Of a stretch of 64,000 bases of DNA, positions 10,416-20,056 are shown in pieces (the stretch's first letter is position 1; each line of letters opens with the position of its first letter). The stretch lies in the NCBI RefSeq assembly GCF_009801115.1, contig NZ_VTOL01000002.1, positions 558,001-622,000 of the forward strand, given 5' to 3'. The notes below the pieces were generated by a model. It did not search any database. It worked only from the letters and a program-made list of their open reading frames with translations, and was not told the DNA's origin. Source of the DNA: Dyadobacter sp. 3J3 (GTDB lineage Bacteria; Bacteroidota; Bacteroidia; Cytophagales; Spirosomataceae). Made by a program: the position numbers and the translations under genes.

Positions 10416-10604
10416 TTAAGCCAGCTCACAGCTGTTTTCACTAAAAAATTTCACTTCGCCGGTTACTGTATTTCTACATTTCACCTTACCAGTAAATTTG
10501 GTAGTTGCGCCCTTTTTGATGTTTTCGTGTTCCAGGATCATCCAGATATCAGGGTGATTCTTAACTTTTACTTTCACACGGTCATTATATTTCTGTACAG
10601 CCAT
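10416..10604 (-). CDS. Small conserved-looking basic protein, unknown
   Basis: A 62-aa protein rich in charged residues (KVKVKNHPDIW, GKVKCRNTVTGEV). No domain is recognised. It is supported as a gene by its own strong terminator just downstream (10352-10380) and a clean ATG start. The alternating polar/hydrophobic pattern suggests a small beta-rich fold, possibly nucleic-acid binding, but this is a guess. The opposite-strand frame over it is a shadow. Confidence 0.65.
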   Translation of the reverse strand: MAVQKYNDRVKVKVKNHPDIWMILEHENIKKGATTKFTGKVKCRNTVTGEVKFFSENSCELA

Positions 10605-11226
10605 TTTTCAAATTTCAATTTTTCAGAACAGCAAATATAACTAATGTTTTCTCTATAACATGTCAGCAGAAAACCTGAATGATCAGAACCTCTTGCAACC
10701 GAGCAATTTTTTAGTGATCATTTCTTTACATAAAGGCAACCTGATTTTTAAAATCCTAAGAAAAATACAACCTTTTACTATAAACATGTTGCCTTTAAAA
10801 GAGTATAAAACTTCCGAAATGTGACTTTATAAATTGCCATCAGATTACAACTAACTCCTTAGTGAAAGGACAATATTTTCGGCTATTTATTAGTCATTTT
10901 GTTTGAAAACTCCGGTGGAAAATTTTACAGGACAATTTTTATATTCCGAACGATTCAGCACCGGGATTATGGTGTTAGGACAACAATTGCACTATAATAT
11001 CGTTATAGAAAACATATAATTTTTCTTCGCAAAGGAAGTATTGGAAGTGAGGATATCCAAAATCGGTTGAAAAGCTGGAATTAAATCAGAATGTATTTTC
11101 CAAAATGTAATTTTGAGAAAAATTAAACCGCCAAACAAAAAAATTAAATTGCTAATTACGATTAAAGTGCTCTATTTCAAGGCAAAATTGTAGCTTTGTA
11201 AAACAACGACCCTAAAAATTAAGCAA
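10605..11226. other. 622-bp gap without a gene
   Basis: No credible coding frame. It contains a perfect 10-bp inverted repeat (10731-10740 and 10788-10797) with a 47-nt spacer, whose role is unknown, and the promoter region of the HU gene at its right end. Confidence 0.6.
11191..11198 (+). promoter_or_regulatory. Candidate -7 box of the HU gene
   Basis: TAGCTTTG fits the Bacteroidota -7 consensus TAnnTTTG and lies 28 bases before the HU start. No good -33 TTTG is present at the right distance. Confidence 0.4.
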
Positions 11227-11514
11227 ATGACGAAAGCAGAAACCGTTTCCAAACTGGTCGAAATGACCGGAATACAAAAAGAGGAAACTGAACAAATCCT
11301 TGAAGCCTTTTTCTTAACGGTTAAAGACTCGATGAGTGAAGGTGAAAATATTTACATCCGCGGTTTCGGTAGTTTTATTGTCAAAAAAAGAGCGGCGAAA
11401 ATCGCCAGAAACATTTCATTGAAATCTTCGGTAATGGTGCCTGCAAGCTTCATTCCATTTTTCAAACCTTCACCGGATTTTACAAATCAAGTCAAAGAAG
11501 GACAGCCAAAATAA
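11227..11514 (+). CDS. HU/IHF family DNA-binding protein
   Basis: A 95-aa histone-like protein that bends DNA as a dimer. The N-terminal helical part (MTKAETVSKLVEMTG) and the arm region NIYIRGFGSFIVKKRAAKIARN match the HU/IHF fold, and the C-terminal PSFKP-like segment appears as IPFFKPSPDF. Single gene with its own candidate -7 box and a terminator 35 bases downstream. Whether it is housekeeping HU or a paralogue cannot be told. Confidence 0.93.
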   Translation: MTKAETVSKLVEMTGIQKEETEQILEAFFLTVKDSMSEGENIYIRGFGSFIVKKRAAKIARNISLKSSVMVPASFIPFFKPSPDFTNQVKEGQPK

Positions 11515-11548
11515 GTTTGCAACCACATTGAATGTTCAAAATACTAAA

Positions 11549-11579
11549 AGTCCTGCTAACCGTTGCAGGGCTTTTTTTC
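11549..11579 (+). terminator. Terminator after the HU gene
   Basis: An 8-bp stem (11549-11556 with 11565-11572), then TTTTTT. It closes the HU transcript. Confidence 0.8.
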
Positions 11580-11622
11580 GTGTATGCGACACCCATTTTA
11601 ACTAATCACAACCAAAAACAAA

Positions 11623-11669
11623 ATGCCGTAGGCATGACCGACATGGTAGCCCCAGGTTTCAACCTGGGG
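11623..11669. repeat. REP-like palindromic element
   Basis: Two palindromes side by side: ATGCCGTAGGCAT (11623-11635) and a CCCCAGGT/ACCTGGGG hairpin (11650-11669). The word pattern (CCGTAGGCATGACCGACATGG, then an AACCTGGGG hairpin) resembles dispersed intergenic repeats I associate with Bacteroidota genomes and REP-associated transposases. Only one copy is in this window, so repetition is inferred. Confidence 0.5.
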
Positions 11670-11801
11670 GATCGATAATTTTCCCAGCCATATTTTCCGA
11701 AATCATCACAACCAAAATTCATTCCAAAAAACCAAAAACACCTCAGGCACGATAGTTTAAGCATTTATACAAATGCGAAAGTATTTCCACTCGTTTAAAA
11801 T

Positions 11802-12500
11802 ATGACCAAACTTACCATGCTTATTAAGAAATTAAGTTCTCAGATATTCCAGGTTGCCATGCTTGTCAATATTGCATCCTTCACCCCTGCTTTTGCACAG
11901 GATAAAGAAGATGATAAAATAAAAGCAGCTACATCTGTTTTAAATGATTTCAGCCAGATGAAAGAAAACATACCGGCACAATTGATGACACTCTCGCAAG
12001 GAATTATCATTGTACCTAAAATGATTAACGCCGGATTGTTGGTTGGAGCAAAACATGGCAAAGGTATTGCGATGATAAAAGGAACAAACGGGCAATGGAG
12101 CGACCCTATTTTCGTAACCATTACGGGTGGCAGTGTTGGCGCACAAATTGGTGTGCAGGCTACCGATTTAATTCTGGTTTTTAAAAGCAGTAAAACGCTT
12201 ACAGAAATTGGAAAAGGCAGTTTTACATTGGGCGGTGATTTATCAGTAGCGGCAGGACCTGTTGGAAGAAGTTCGTCGGCCCAAACAGATTACAAGTTAG
12301 AGGCAGAAGTGTACTCCTATTCACGCAGTAAAGGACTTTTTGCGGGTATCACGCTGAATGGGGCCGCTTTATCTGTTGATGAAAAAGCGAACAACGAGTT
12401 TTATGATGACTCGTCGGATGCAAATACTATTTTAACTTCGTCTCATACAAGCTCAAACCTTGTTGCAGATTTGAAGAATAAACTGGAAAGTTTTAAATAA
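11802..12500 (+). CDS. SYLF (YSC84-type) lipid-binding domain protein, secreted
   Basis: A 232-aa protein with a Sec signal ending near AFAQD (residues 31-34) and one SYLF domain. The domain shows the start helix (KAATSVLNDFSQM), the QGIIIVPKMINAGLLVGAKHGKGI strand pair and the glycine-rich ITGGSVGAQIGVQATDLILVF core. The eukaryotic relatives bind phosphoinositides; the bacterial role is not established. The KTSC gene follows 5 bases later, so the two are likely one transcript. Confidence 0.88.
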   Translation: MTKLTMLIKKLSSQIFQVAMLVNIASFTPAFAQDKEDDKIKAATSVLNDFSQMKENIPAQLMTLSQGIIIVPKMINAGLLVGAKHGKGIAMIKGTNGQWSDPIFVTITGGSVGAQIGVQATDLILVFKSSKTLTEIGKGSFTLGGDLSVAAGPVGRSSSAQTDYKLEAEVYSYSRSKGLFAGITLNGAALSVDEKANNEFYDDSSDANTILTSSHTSSNLVADLKNKLESFK

Positions 12501-12505
12501 ATCGT

Positions 12506-12718
12506 TTGTCAGAAATGCCGTCATCCGTTGTTGCAAAAATGATATATGTTGATGAAACGGAAATATTAAGAGTTATTTATGTTTCCGGGATGGTTTATGA
12601 CTATAAAAAAGTCCTTTTGGAAGTCTATGAAGCGATGAAAGCTTCAGACTCCAAAGGGACTTTTTTAAATCAGAATATTAAAAACAACTACGAATTTGTG
12701 AAAGTTGAGTTGAAGTAG
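12506..12718 (+). CDS. KTSC domain protein
   Basis: A 70-aa protein matching the KTSC domain: SSVVAKMIYVDETEILRVIY, then SGMVYDYKKV and a lysine-glycine-rich ASDSKGTFLNQNIKNNYEF end. The domain name motif itself is not conserved here. KTSC domains are small beta-rich modules, sometimes fused to lysyl-tRNA synthetase; function is unknown. It follows the SYLF gene by 5 bases and ends 5 bases before the convergent response regulator gene. Confidence 0.8.
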   Translation: MSEMPSSVVAKMIYVDETEILRVIYVSGMVYDYKKVLLEVYEAMKASDSKGTFLNQNIKNNYEFVKVELK

Positions 12719-12723
12719 AATAT

Positions 12724-13449
12724 TTATTTAACCCACAAATTTTTGCTCACAATCTGCTTCAAAACCTGTTCACGGTGATTTCGGCTTACAGGAATCCGGT
12801 GCGACTGAATAAAAATTTCATTTCCTTCAATACCTTCCACCCTGTTCACCGAAACGATGTAAGATTTATGAACACGGATAAAAAAGCGGCTATCCAGATT
12901 CTGTTCAAGGTTTTTCATATAAAGTAAGGTTACAAATTTTCCTTTGTCAGTATAAATTGTGACATAATTCTGCATTCCTTCAATAAAAAGAATATCGGCC
13001 AGGATGATCTTTTCATATTTATTTCCGCATTTGACAAAGAAATAATCCGCTGCTGCTTCCGGAGAATTTCCGTTAGTAATATCTCTGTTTATCAACTGAT
13101 GATACTCTTTGGCTTTTGAAGCTGCTTTGAAAAACCGCTCAAAAGTGATTGGTTTCAGAAGATAATCCAGAACATCCAACTGAAAACTTTCCAGTGCAAA
13201 ACTTGGGAAAGCGGTTGTAATCACGACAAGCGGAGGATTTTTAATAATTTTCAAAAAATCAATTCCACTCATTTTCGGCATCTGGATATCCAGAAAAATC
13301 AAATCAACAGGATTTTCATCCAGCATTTTTATAAGTTCAACCGGATTTTCACAGGTGCCTGTCAGATGCAGGAAATCAATTTCCCGTACATAATTGGCGA
13401 TACCTTCCCTTGCCAGCGGTTCATCATCAACAATCACACAATTCAACAT
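12724..13449 (-). CDS. LytTR family response regulator
   Basis: A 241-aa two-domain regulator. The receiver domain (1-120) has the acidic pair VDDEP at residues 8-9 and the phospho-acceptor in LIFLDIQMPKMSG near 53. The LytTR DNA-binding domain (about 140-241) includes the FIEGMQNYVTIYT and RVHKSYIVSVNRVEGI segments. It lies 18 bases after the histidine kinase gene, its partner. The pair faces away from the TonB-type receptor gene, whose expression it may control. Confidence 0.93.
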   Translation of the reverse strand: MLNCVIVDDEPLAREGIANYVREIDFLHLTGTCENPVELIKMLDENPVDLIFLDIQMPKMSGIDFLKIIKNPPLVVITTAFPSFALESFQLDVLDYLLKPITFERFFKAASKAKEYHQLINRDITNGNSPEAAADYFFVKCGNKYEKIILADILFIEGMQNYVTIYTDKGKFVTLLYMKNLEQNLDSRFFIRVHKSYIVSVNRVEGIEGNEIFIQSHRIPVSRNHREQVLKQIVSKNLWVK

Positions 13450-13467
13450 AATAGGGCAGTTTGAGGA

Positions 13468-14589
13468 TCAGGCAGCAATTTCTTCAAATTTAGGAATCAC
13501 AAGTTCGGAAAGATTCAAGGAAAGTTTTACCTCAAAATCTGAATCATTGTTTTGTATATCAAGCGCGTACTGTCCGGAATATATCAAATCAAGTCTTCGC
13601 TTTACATTTTTTAGTCCAATTCCTCCATATTGAATCAAGTCGCTGGTCAATTTAGGCGAAGTACTGTTAAAAACTGAAAAATTCAGATGCGTATTATTCA
13701 GCTCCAAATTTATACTGATGTAGTTCGTTTTTCCGCTATTCCTGGATACATGTTTAAAAGCATTTTCAACAAAAATCATTAAAACGAACGGGGCAATACC
13801 CAAATTCCCGGAATCGATCGCATTCATTCTGCAACCAATTTCTATGTTATCGTTCTGCCGTAGTTTTTCAAGTTCAATAAAATTTTTCATGTAATCAATT
13901 TCCCTGCTTAGCGGAATCTGGATATCGTTGCACTCGTAGAGCTGATATCTTAAAAGTTCGGAAAACCTTGCCAAGGCATCCGAGGCCATATCCGGGTTTT
14001 TATGAATCAGGAAAAAGATGGAATTGATTGTATTGAAAAGAAAATGAGGGTTAAACTGATTTTTTAAAAATTTCAGTTCCGTTTCCAGTTTTTCCTTTTC
14101 CAGTTCCCGCTGGCGATTTTCCGTTTGGATCCAGTTTTTAGTAAGCTTGATACTCATCGCCAGGGTCATGCTCGCCAAGGTTGAAGGCAAGGATGTTGTG
14201 GACAAAAAATATAAACAACTTCCATTGGGCCCATACATTTCATTGAGCGATTTTCCGGCAAAAAAAGCAGCCAGATAGTAACCCGGAACAATGAGTAAGG
14301 AAGCCGCCATAATTGTCAAAAGCAGATAAATCACATATTCAGTAAACCTGCTTTTTTCAAGAAATTTCGGGATCAGATAATATAGATTGAAGCAAACAGC
14401 CAGGACCTGAAAAACAACATAAAACAGAAATTTTACAGACATCGCTGTAAAAAGAATATTGTCAGCCGCCTTGAAAGGGTTTCCGATAGCAATGACCCAC
14501 CACAAATACTGATATGCACACCAGAATGGAATATGGTAAAGTTTATATTTAAAAAACCAGTGTTGGTTTGATGTACTTTCAGTTATCAT
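13468..14589 (-). CDS. LytS-type sensor histidine kinase
   Basis: A 373-aa membrane kinase. Four hydrophobic helices fill residues about 20-165, then a coiled linker rich in glutamate and lysine leads to the His_kinase motif NQFNPHFLFNTINS near 200 with the phosphorylated histidine. The ATPase part has FVENAFKHV near 290 and GGIGLKNVKRRL near 337. No periplasmic sensor domain is visible beyond loops, so the signal is probably sensed in the membrane. It is transcribed with the LytTR regulator. Confidence 0.92.
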   Translation of the reverse strand: MITESTSNQHWFFKYKLYHIPFWCAYQYLWWVIAIGNPFKAADNILFTAMSVKFLFYVVFQVLAVCFNLYYLIPKFLEKSRFTEYVIYLLLTIMAASLLIVPGYYLAAFFAGKSLNEMYGPNGSCLYFLSTTSLPSTLASMTLAMSIKLTKNWIQTENRQRELEKEKLETELKFLKNQFNPHFLFNTINSIFFLIHKNPDMASDALARFSELLRYQLYECNDIQIPLSREIDYMKNFIELEKLRQNDNIEIGCRMNAIDSGNLGIAPFVLMIFVENAFKHVSRNSGKTNYISINLELNNTHLNFSVFNSTSPKLTSDLIQYGGIGLKNVKRRLDLIYSGQYALDIQNNDSDFEVKLSLNLSELVIPKFEEIAA

Positions 14590-14945
14590 TTTTCAGTCTG
14601 GATTCGGATAGCGGTTTGTGATATTGAATTCTGTTAACTTGTTCAATATTAATCACAAATTTCAGTTTCGAAAGTAATGATTTTCAAGCGCTTTTCTTTA
14701 TCAAAAATATGAAATGCGGCTATTGATTGACAAAATGCGTTTCTGGAAATGTAAACGGTTTTTATCTGTGATTTTTTAAAAATTAAGACAAGATTGACCC
14801 ATTTTGTGTATTTGGTCAAATAGCTTCCTGCAAACGTCAATCCAATTTCTTCTTCAACCAGGTTCCTGATTTTTTTGTGATCGTTGTCAGCTTCATGATT
14901 TTTCTAATGTACTGATTGACAGCATTTCATAAAACAATTCATACC
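14590..14945. other. Divergent intergenic region, with an open frame lacking a start
   Basis: It separates the kinase gene from the TonB-type receptor gene and must hold both promoters. The minus strand has an open frame of about 83 codons (14649-14900) with protein-like composition but no ATG, so a decayed gene or a leader is possible; I do not call a gene. Confidence 0.4.
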
Positions 14946-17411
14946 ATGAAATTACTGCTTTTAAACCTGATCCTCTTCGGATTGGTACAGCAAACATTTG
15001 GTCAGATCTCCGGAAAGTTTGTCACGAAAAAAGACCAGCCAATCCCTTTCGCAAATGTAATTCTTTTGAATCCTGTCGATAGTTCACTAATCAAAGGGTC
15101 ACTAACCAGTGAAACAGGTGATTTCCAAATTGGAGATATTCCGGCCGGTAAGTACGTTATTCGTTTTACTGCCGTAGGATTTCAAAACTGGACATCACAA
15201 CTTTTCGAAATTCCCAGCACCGGAATTTCTTTTAATTTAGGTACGAGAAAGATTATTGAAGATACCAGGCAATTGGCTGAAGTTGTGATTAAGGCTGAGA
15301 AACCTTTATTCGAACAGAAAATTGAAGGCATAGTAGTTAATGTTGAAAATAGTATTCTCACGAAAGGAAGTTCCGCCTTAGCCGTTTTAGAACGCTCACC
15401 AGGCGTAGTGATTGATCATCGAAACAACAGCATTTCTTTAAATGGGAAAGACGGAGTTATGGTCATGATCAATGGAAAACTGATGCGCATGGCATTGTCG
15501 CAAGTAGTGGAATTGCTGAATGGAACCAGTGCGAATGATATTGAAAAAATTGAGCTACTGACTTCCCCTCCCTCCCGCTATGACGCCGACGGGAATGGTG
15601 GATTAATTAATATTGTGATGAAGAAAAACAGGGATCGGGGCATGAGCGGCTCGGTTTCACTTACAGGCGGATACGGCTATCGTGAAAAAGGAATGGCTGG
15701 TTTTAACCTGAGTAAAAACACGGAGAAAATCAGAAGCTACGGCTCCTACTCTTTTTCTCATGACCGGACATACAGTTATATGTTCATCAATAGTTCTCAG
15801 AATATGCCTGTTCTGGGCGGAAAACTTGCCGTAACTGTTTATGATACAACCAGAACCGCCCAGAATAATCATAACTCAACTGCCGGGCTCGACTATAAAA
15901 TTAATTCCAGGGTGACTATTGGTGGAAACGTAATTTACAATGCCAGCAACTCATCTTCCGTATCAGAAACGCATGCCAGATATAATGTTTTGCCCGATTC
16001 ACTTCTCACATTTGACGGCCAAATAAGCGGAAATAATCACTGGAAAAATTTAGTTTCTTCTCTTTATCTCGAAAAGGAAATAAAGTCAGGTGAAAAACTG
16101 AATTTTGATCTCAACTACCTGCGTTTCAAAAATAATAATCCCTCACAGATCAAGAGTTCTTTTCTAAATGCTGACGGTATGCAGGGAGGGACTAATGACA
16201 GTTTATTTGCCCCAATTCAACAGGGATTTGCCAGGACTGCCATACAAGTTGGCGTTTTGAAATCAGATTATTCCAAACAGATTTCAAAAAAAATGAAAAT
16301 GGAAACCGGGATAAAACAGACTTATTCGGAAGGGAAAAGTTTGTCGGGAATTGAAAGTCTTATCGATGGAAAATGGGTAAACCGTTCTGAAACCTGGAAC
16401 CAGATCCAGATGAAAGAAAGCATTAGCGCAGGTTATATTTCTTTCAGCACACTACCTGACCCAAGTATAAATCTCAATTTCGGAGCCCGTTTTGAATATT
16501 CTCAGACACATATGGACGATCCGAAAACAAATATAAACACGATCGATCGCAGACTTGGAAAACTGTTCCCCAACATTTCGTTTTCCAAAAAATTTAATGA
16601 AAATAATGAATTGCAGCTTTCTTATTCCAAAAGAATCAGCCGTCCTTCATACACGGATCTTGCTTCCTATGTTTCATACAGCGATCCGACCGCAGTTTAT
16701 ACCGGAAATCCTTTACTGAAACCAACCGTTACTGATAATCTAAAAATTGGCTACAATTACCGAAATTATGCTTTTGCTATACTTTTTAGTCATGACGACC
16801 ATCCGATTGCCCGCTATCAGATTACTCAAAAACCGGAAGGAAATTTGCTTTACGTGTCACCCCAAAATCCGGATTTTCAAAATAACTTTACTTTCCAGGC
16901 CAGTTTACCATTTAACATTAAGGACTGGTGGACAATGAATTATGGTTTTGTTGGTGGGATAAGAAATTTCAAAGTGAGCTATACTTTGGTTCCGGTAGAA
17001 AAAACGTATTTTGGATATTCTGCAAATTTTAGCCAGACCTTTAAACTGCCGCAAAATTTTACGATGGAGATTTCCGGATGGTACAATGGAACATCCTATA
17101 ACGGGTCGATCAAAACCAGAGGATTTGGGATGCTTAGTTCAGGAATAAAGAAAACGCTGAAAGGAAATGGAGGAAGTCTGCAATTTTCAGTTTCAGATAT
17201 TTTAAGAACCATGCAAATCAACAACTACTACGGAACGCTGACAACTGAGGCTTTTTGTATAAAAAATCATGTGGCTTTTAATACTGAATCGCGCGTTTCT
17301 CCCATATTCAAACTGACCTACTTTAAATCTTTTGGAGGTAATCTCGGTAAAAATCTACGTAGTACCTCGTCCGGATCAAAAGATGAAGCGGACCGTTTAA
17401 ATAATAATTAA
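14946..17411 (+). CDS. TonB-dependent receptor-type outer membrane protein (OMP_b-brl)
   Basis: An outer membrane beta-barrel of about 821 aa. I place the start at the ATG at 14946, where MKLLLLNLILFGLVQQTFGQ forms a good signal peptide; the upstream ATG at 14916 would add ten residues before it. Next come a carboxypeptidase-regulatory-like beta-sandwich (about 22-95), a plug domain (about 125-215, KGSSALAVLERSPGVVID) and an outer barrel to the end. Members of this group are often not nutrient transporters but adjacent to LytTR systems. It is divergent from the LytS/LytTR pair, a common neighbourhood. Substrate unknown. Confidence 0.88.
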   Translation: MKLLLLNLILFGLVQQTFGQISGKFVTKKDQPIPFANVILLNPVDSSLIKGSLTSETGDFQIGDIPAGKYVIRFTAVGFQNWTSQLFEIPSTGISFNLGTRKIIEDTRQLAEVVIKAEKPLFEQKIEGIVVNVENSILTKGSSALAVLERSPGVVIDHRNNSISLNGKDGVMVMINGKLMRMALSQVVELLNGTSANDIEKIELLTSPPSRYDADGNGGLINIVMKKNRDRGMSGSVSLTGGYGYREKGMAGFNLSKNTEKIRSYGSYSFSHDRTYSYMFINSSQNMPVLGGKLAVTVYDTTRTAQNNHNSTAGLDYKINSRVTIGGNVIYNASNSSSVSETHARYNVLPDSLLTFDGQISGNNHWKNLVSSLYLEKEIKSGEKLNFDLNYLRFKNNNPSQIKSSFLNADGMQGGTNDSLFAPIQQGFARTAIQVGVLKSDYSKQISKKMKMETGIKQTYSEGKSLSGIESLIDGKWVNRSETWNQIQMKESISAGYISFSTLPDPSINLNFGARFEYSQTHMDDPKTNINTIDRRLGKLFPNISFSKKFNENNELQLSYSKRISRPSYTDLASYVSYSDPTAVYTGNPLLKPTVTDNLKIGYNYRNYAFAILFSHDDHPIARYQITQKPEGNLLYVSPQNPDFQNNFTFQASLPFNIKDWWTMNYGFVGGIRNFKVSYTLVPVEKTYFGYSANFSQTFKLPQNFTMEISGWYNGTSYNGSIKTRGFGMLSSGIKKTLKGNGGSLQFSVSDILRTMQINNYYGTLTTEAFCIKNHVAFNTESRVSPIFKLTYFKSFGGNLGKNLRSTSSGSKDEADRLNNN

Positions 17412-17491
17412 AGCAAACAACTTTCTGGTATTGGCTGCGAAATTATTTAGATATACCTTGATTAACTTTTAAACTATTCCAGTCAAACCAC

Positions 17492-18421
17492 ATGAAAAAC
17501 CAAGTTCTATCGTCCGACCTTTCTGGTTTAGACCGAAGAAAATTCATTATAAATTCTATCAAATCTGCTGCTGGCTTGGCTTTGCTAAGCCTGAGTCCTG
17601 CATTCTCAAAAGAAAATAACTGGTCTGTAAAAAAGCAATGGACGGTCCAGGAAGTAATGGATTTCGTATTAAAAGAGGGCGGACTTACTCCTTTGAAAGA
17701 TACTGTCGATACCATCAAAATTGGAAAGGCGGATCAGGTTGTAACAGGAATTATTTCCACGATGTTTCCCACTATTTCGATCATTGAAGAAGCTGTCAAA
17801 CGCAATGCAAATTTTATCATCACGCATGAGCCGTCATTTTATAATCACAACGACAAATCGGATTGGGTAAAAAACAATGCAGTTCTGAAACAGAAGCAGG
17901 AATTGCTTGAGAAACATAAAATGGTAATCTGGCGTTTTCATGATTACTGCCATTCCCTGAAACCGGATGCTGTGAGTTACGGTGTGGCAAAAAAAGCCAA
18001 CTGGCTGCCATACTTTAAAACGGGTGAAGTTATGCTCAAAATTCCGCCGGTTTCTTTGCAAAAACTGGTGGAACATCTTAAAAAATCATTAGCTATTTCT
18101 CATCTAAGAATTATTGGCGATTTGGATCAAAATTGCGAACGGATCGCGCTACTGCCCGGAGCCTGGGGCGGACCGATGCAAGTTTCAACAGCTGAAAAAG
18201 AAAAACCGGATGTGCTCATTGTTGGGGAATTATCAGAATGGGAAACGGCTGAATACATTCGGGATGCGAGAAGTTTTGGTCAAAAAATCTCGTTAATTGT
18301 TTTAGGACATGCCGTAAGTGAAGAACCTGGTATGGAATGGTTTGCAGAGTGGCTGCAACCAAAATTGCCAGACGTGAAAATTACACATCTGGCATCGGGT
18401 GATCCTTTTATTTGGATTTAA
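17492..18421 (+). CDS. Nif3-like dinuclear metal protein with Tat-like leader
   Basis: A 309-aa protein of the Nif3/YbgI family (GTP cyclohydrolase I type 2 homologues). The conserved metal region appears as NFIITHEPSFYNHNDKSDW near residue 109 and ILGHAVSEEPGMEW-like sequence near 270, giving histidines and glutamate for the dinuclear site. Unusually, the N-terminus LDRRKFIINSIKSAAGLALLS looks like a twin-arginine or lipoprotein-like export leader, whereas the family is normally cytoplasmic. No neighbour suggests a substrate. It follows the receptor gene by 80 bases. Confidence 0.8.
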   Translation: MKNQVLSSDLSGLDRRKFIINSIKSAAGLALLSLSPAFSKENNWSVKKQWTVQEVMDFVLKEGGLTPLKDTVDTIKIGKADQVVTGIISTMFPTISIIEEAVKRNANFIITHEPSFYNHNDKSDWVKNNAVLKQKQELLEKHKMVIWRFHDYCHSLKPDAVSYGVAKKANWLPYFKTGEVMLKIPPVSLQKLVEHLKKSLAISHLRIIGDLDQNCERIALLPGAWGGPMQVSTAEKEKPDVLIVGELSEWETAEYIRDARSFGQKISLIVLGHAVSEEPGMEWFAEWLQPKLPDVKITHLASGDPFIWI

Positions 18422-18444
18422 AAACCAGAGCTAGGTTTCAGAAT

Positions 18445-18467
18445 CAGATCTGGTTAATCCAGGTCTG
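18445..18467 (+). terminator. Weak terminator after the Nif3-like gene
   Basis: A 9-bp stem with a 5-nt loop, 24 bases after the stop; the T-tract is interrupted, so termination strength is uncertain. Confidence 0.45.
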
Positions 18468-18671
18468 GTTCTTCTTACCAACTCCAGAAATGTCAATAAC
18501 TTTATTTTTTTAATCAATTTAAAGTAGAAAAAAAATCTAACAGTGTTAAATAACCCCACTCAGTGACCTAATATATAATTTTATTAGTTGGATGTATGGG
18601 TTTCCGAGATGGCCGGTAGTGTTGCTCAATCTCCGATTTCAAACAAGTTTTTGACGCGAAACTCATACAAA

Positions 18672-19457
18672 TCACATACCCGGTAATTTTAGACCCGACG
18701 ATTTCAGACTTTCCATAATTTGTTCCTGAACCGCCATTTTGGTATCAATAAAACCGTGAGCATTGATCCAGACATTGACCATCACTTTATAACCGTCAGG
18801 TTCGATCGAAGAAACGCCAATTCTTCTTTCAGGAGATTTAAGGGCATTCTGAGCATTGTTCAGGATGCCTCCAATAATTTTTTTGACCTCCTTAAAATCA
18901 ATAGCATTGCTGAATTTAAGTTCGATATCCAGCCTTCTGCTTCCGGAACCGCTTATGTTGATAATAACTTCGTTGGAAAGTTTACTGTTTGGAACTACCA
19001 CTTTCCGGTTGTCGAAGGTGGTAATGATCGTATAAAATATTTTGATTGCCGTAACCGTCCCCTCCTGCCCCTGAGCTAAGATATTATCTCCAACATGAAA
19101 TGGCTTTAACAACAATATTAATACTCCACTAGCGAAATTTTGCAGTGTTCCGGACAAAGCCAGACCTGCCGCCACGCCAACTGCTCCGATTAATGCAGCG
19201 AAAACGGTCATCTGTATACCAATGATCTGCATACCTGCAATGATCAGCAATACTCTTAAAACGGTAATGGTAAGGCTTAACAAAAAAGGAGTTAGTGAGG
19301 GATCAATCTCTTTCCTGACCATGTGGGCAGACATATATTTGGATAACGTTTTGATCAGCCAGAAACCAACAATAAGTATTATAATACCCAGCAAAAATGA
19401 CGGCCCTTTGTCCAGAATCCAAAGATACGCCTTGTCATAAAATTCATTTATTTTCAT
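18672..19457 (-). CDS. mscS: Small-conductance mechanosensitive channel (MscS family)
   Basis: An inner membrane channel that opens under osmotic tension. I choose the start at 19457 (MKINEFYDKAYLW), giving about 261 aa; the frame remains open upstream to 19520. Three membrane helices come first (about 18-40, 62-85 and 88-115), the third being glycine/alanine-rich (GAVGVAAGLALSGTLQNFASG). The beta domain follows (GQEGTVTAIKIFYTIITTFDNRKVVVPNS near 130-160), then the C-terminal alpha/beta part. Family length and order are normal. Confidence 0.93.
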   Translation of the reverse strand: MKINEFYDKAYLWILDKGPSFLLGIIILIVGFWLIKTLSKYMSAHMVRKEIDPSLTPFLLSLTITVLRVLLIIAGMQIIGIQMTVFAALIGAVGVAAGLALSGTLQNFASGVLILLLKPFHVGDNILAQGQEGTVTAIKIFYTIITTFDNRKVVVPNSKLSNEVIINISGSGSRRLDIELKFSNAIDFKEVKKIIGGILNNAQNALKSPERRIGVSSIEPDGYKVMVNVWINAHGFIDTKMAVQEQIMESLKSSGLKLPGM

Positions 19458-20056
19458 TAGCAGCATGTTAATAAATAATTGATATGGGACTATACGTGAA
19501 ATTTTCATTCCAAAGGCCATTATATTGTTATGAATATGTTTTTTGAAATTATTTATCCTCTACTTTTCGTACAAGTAAAGGCAGAATAGGCTATTAAACT
19601 GGAATTTATAGTTAAAGCAGTACTTTAATCTAAAAACAGAATATAAGCTAAAACGTAAATTCACAAAATCGATAATATATTAGTATTTAGATAATTAACA
19701 GACCTTTGAAATTCAACAAATCAAAATAAATTTCATAGTTCCAACAGAAATCTGTGAAAGTAGTTTATCAATATCCGGATTTGTATTAGCGTGATTTCAA
19801 AAATTAAATTGGTGAAGCAGTAATACAGGCCTATCAGAAATTTGGAGGGTAATAGTTGGCAACATTTGAGGATAAATTACCCCTGATCTTTGTAATGGCT
19901 AAATTCGCCGGCAGAAATAAATTTTGGCAATGATCTATGAAAATACTTAATTGTAATCCCGTGGCATATTATTTACAGGTTATTCGTAACAAGACTATTC
20001 GAATGTAATAAATGTCCTATTAAACAGATCAATCAAAAGACTTAAACGATACTATT
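19458..20056. other. 599-bp gap without a gene
   Basis: AT-rich spacer between divergent genes. No credible coding frame, RNA gene or strong hairpin was found; it presumably holds both promoters. Confidence 0.5.

Noticed and set aside
10731..10797. 10-bp inverted repeat with a 47-nt spacer as a structured RNA or insertion remnant
   Set aside because: Too short and unsupported; recorded in the gap entry only.
14649..14900. Open frame on the minus strand between the LytS gene and the receptor gene, about 83 codons
   Set aside because: Protein-like composition but no ATG start, a stop directly before it, and it lies in the shared promoter region. Reported only as part of the gap.
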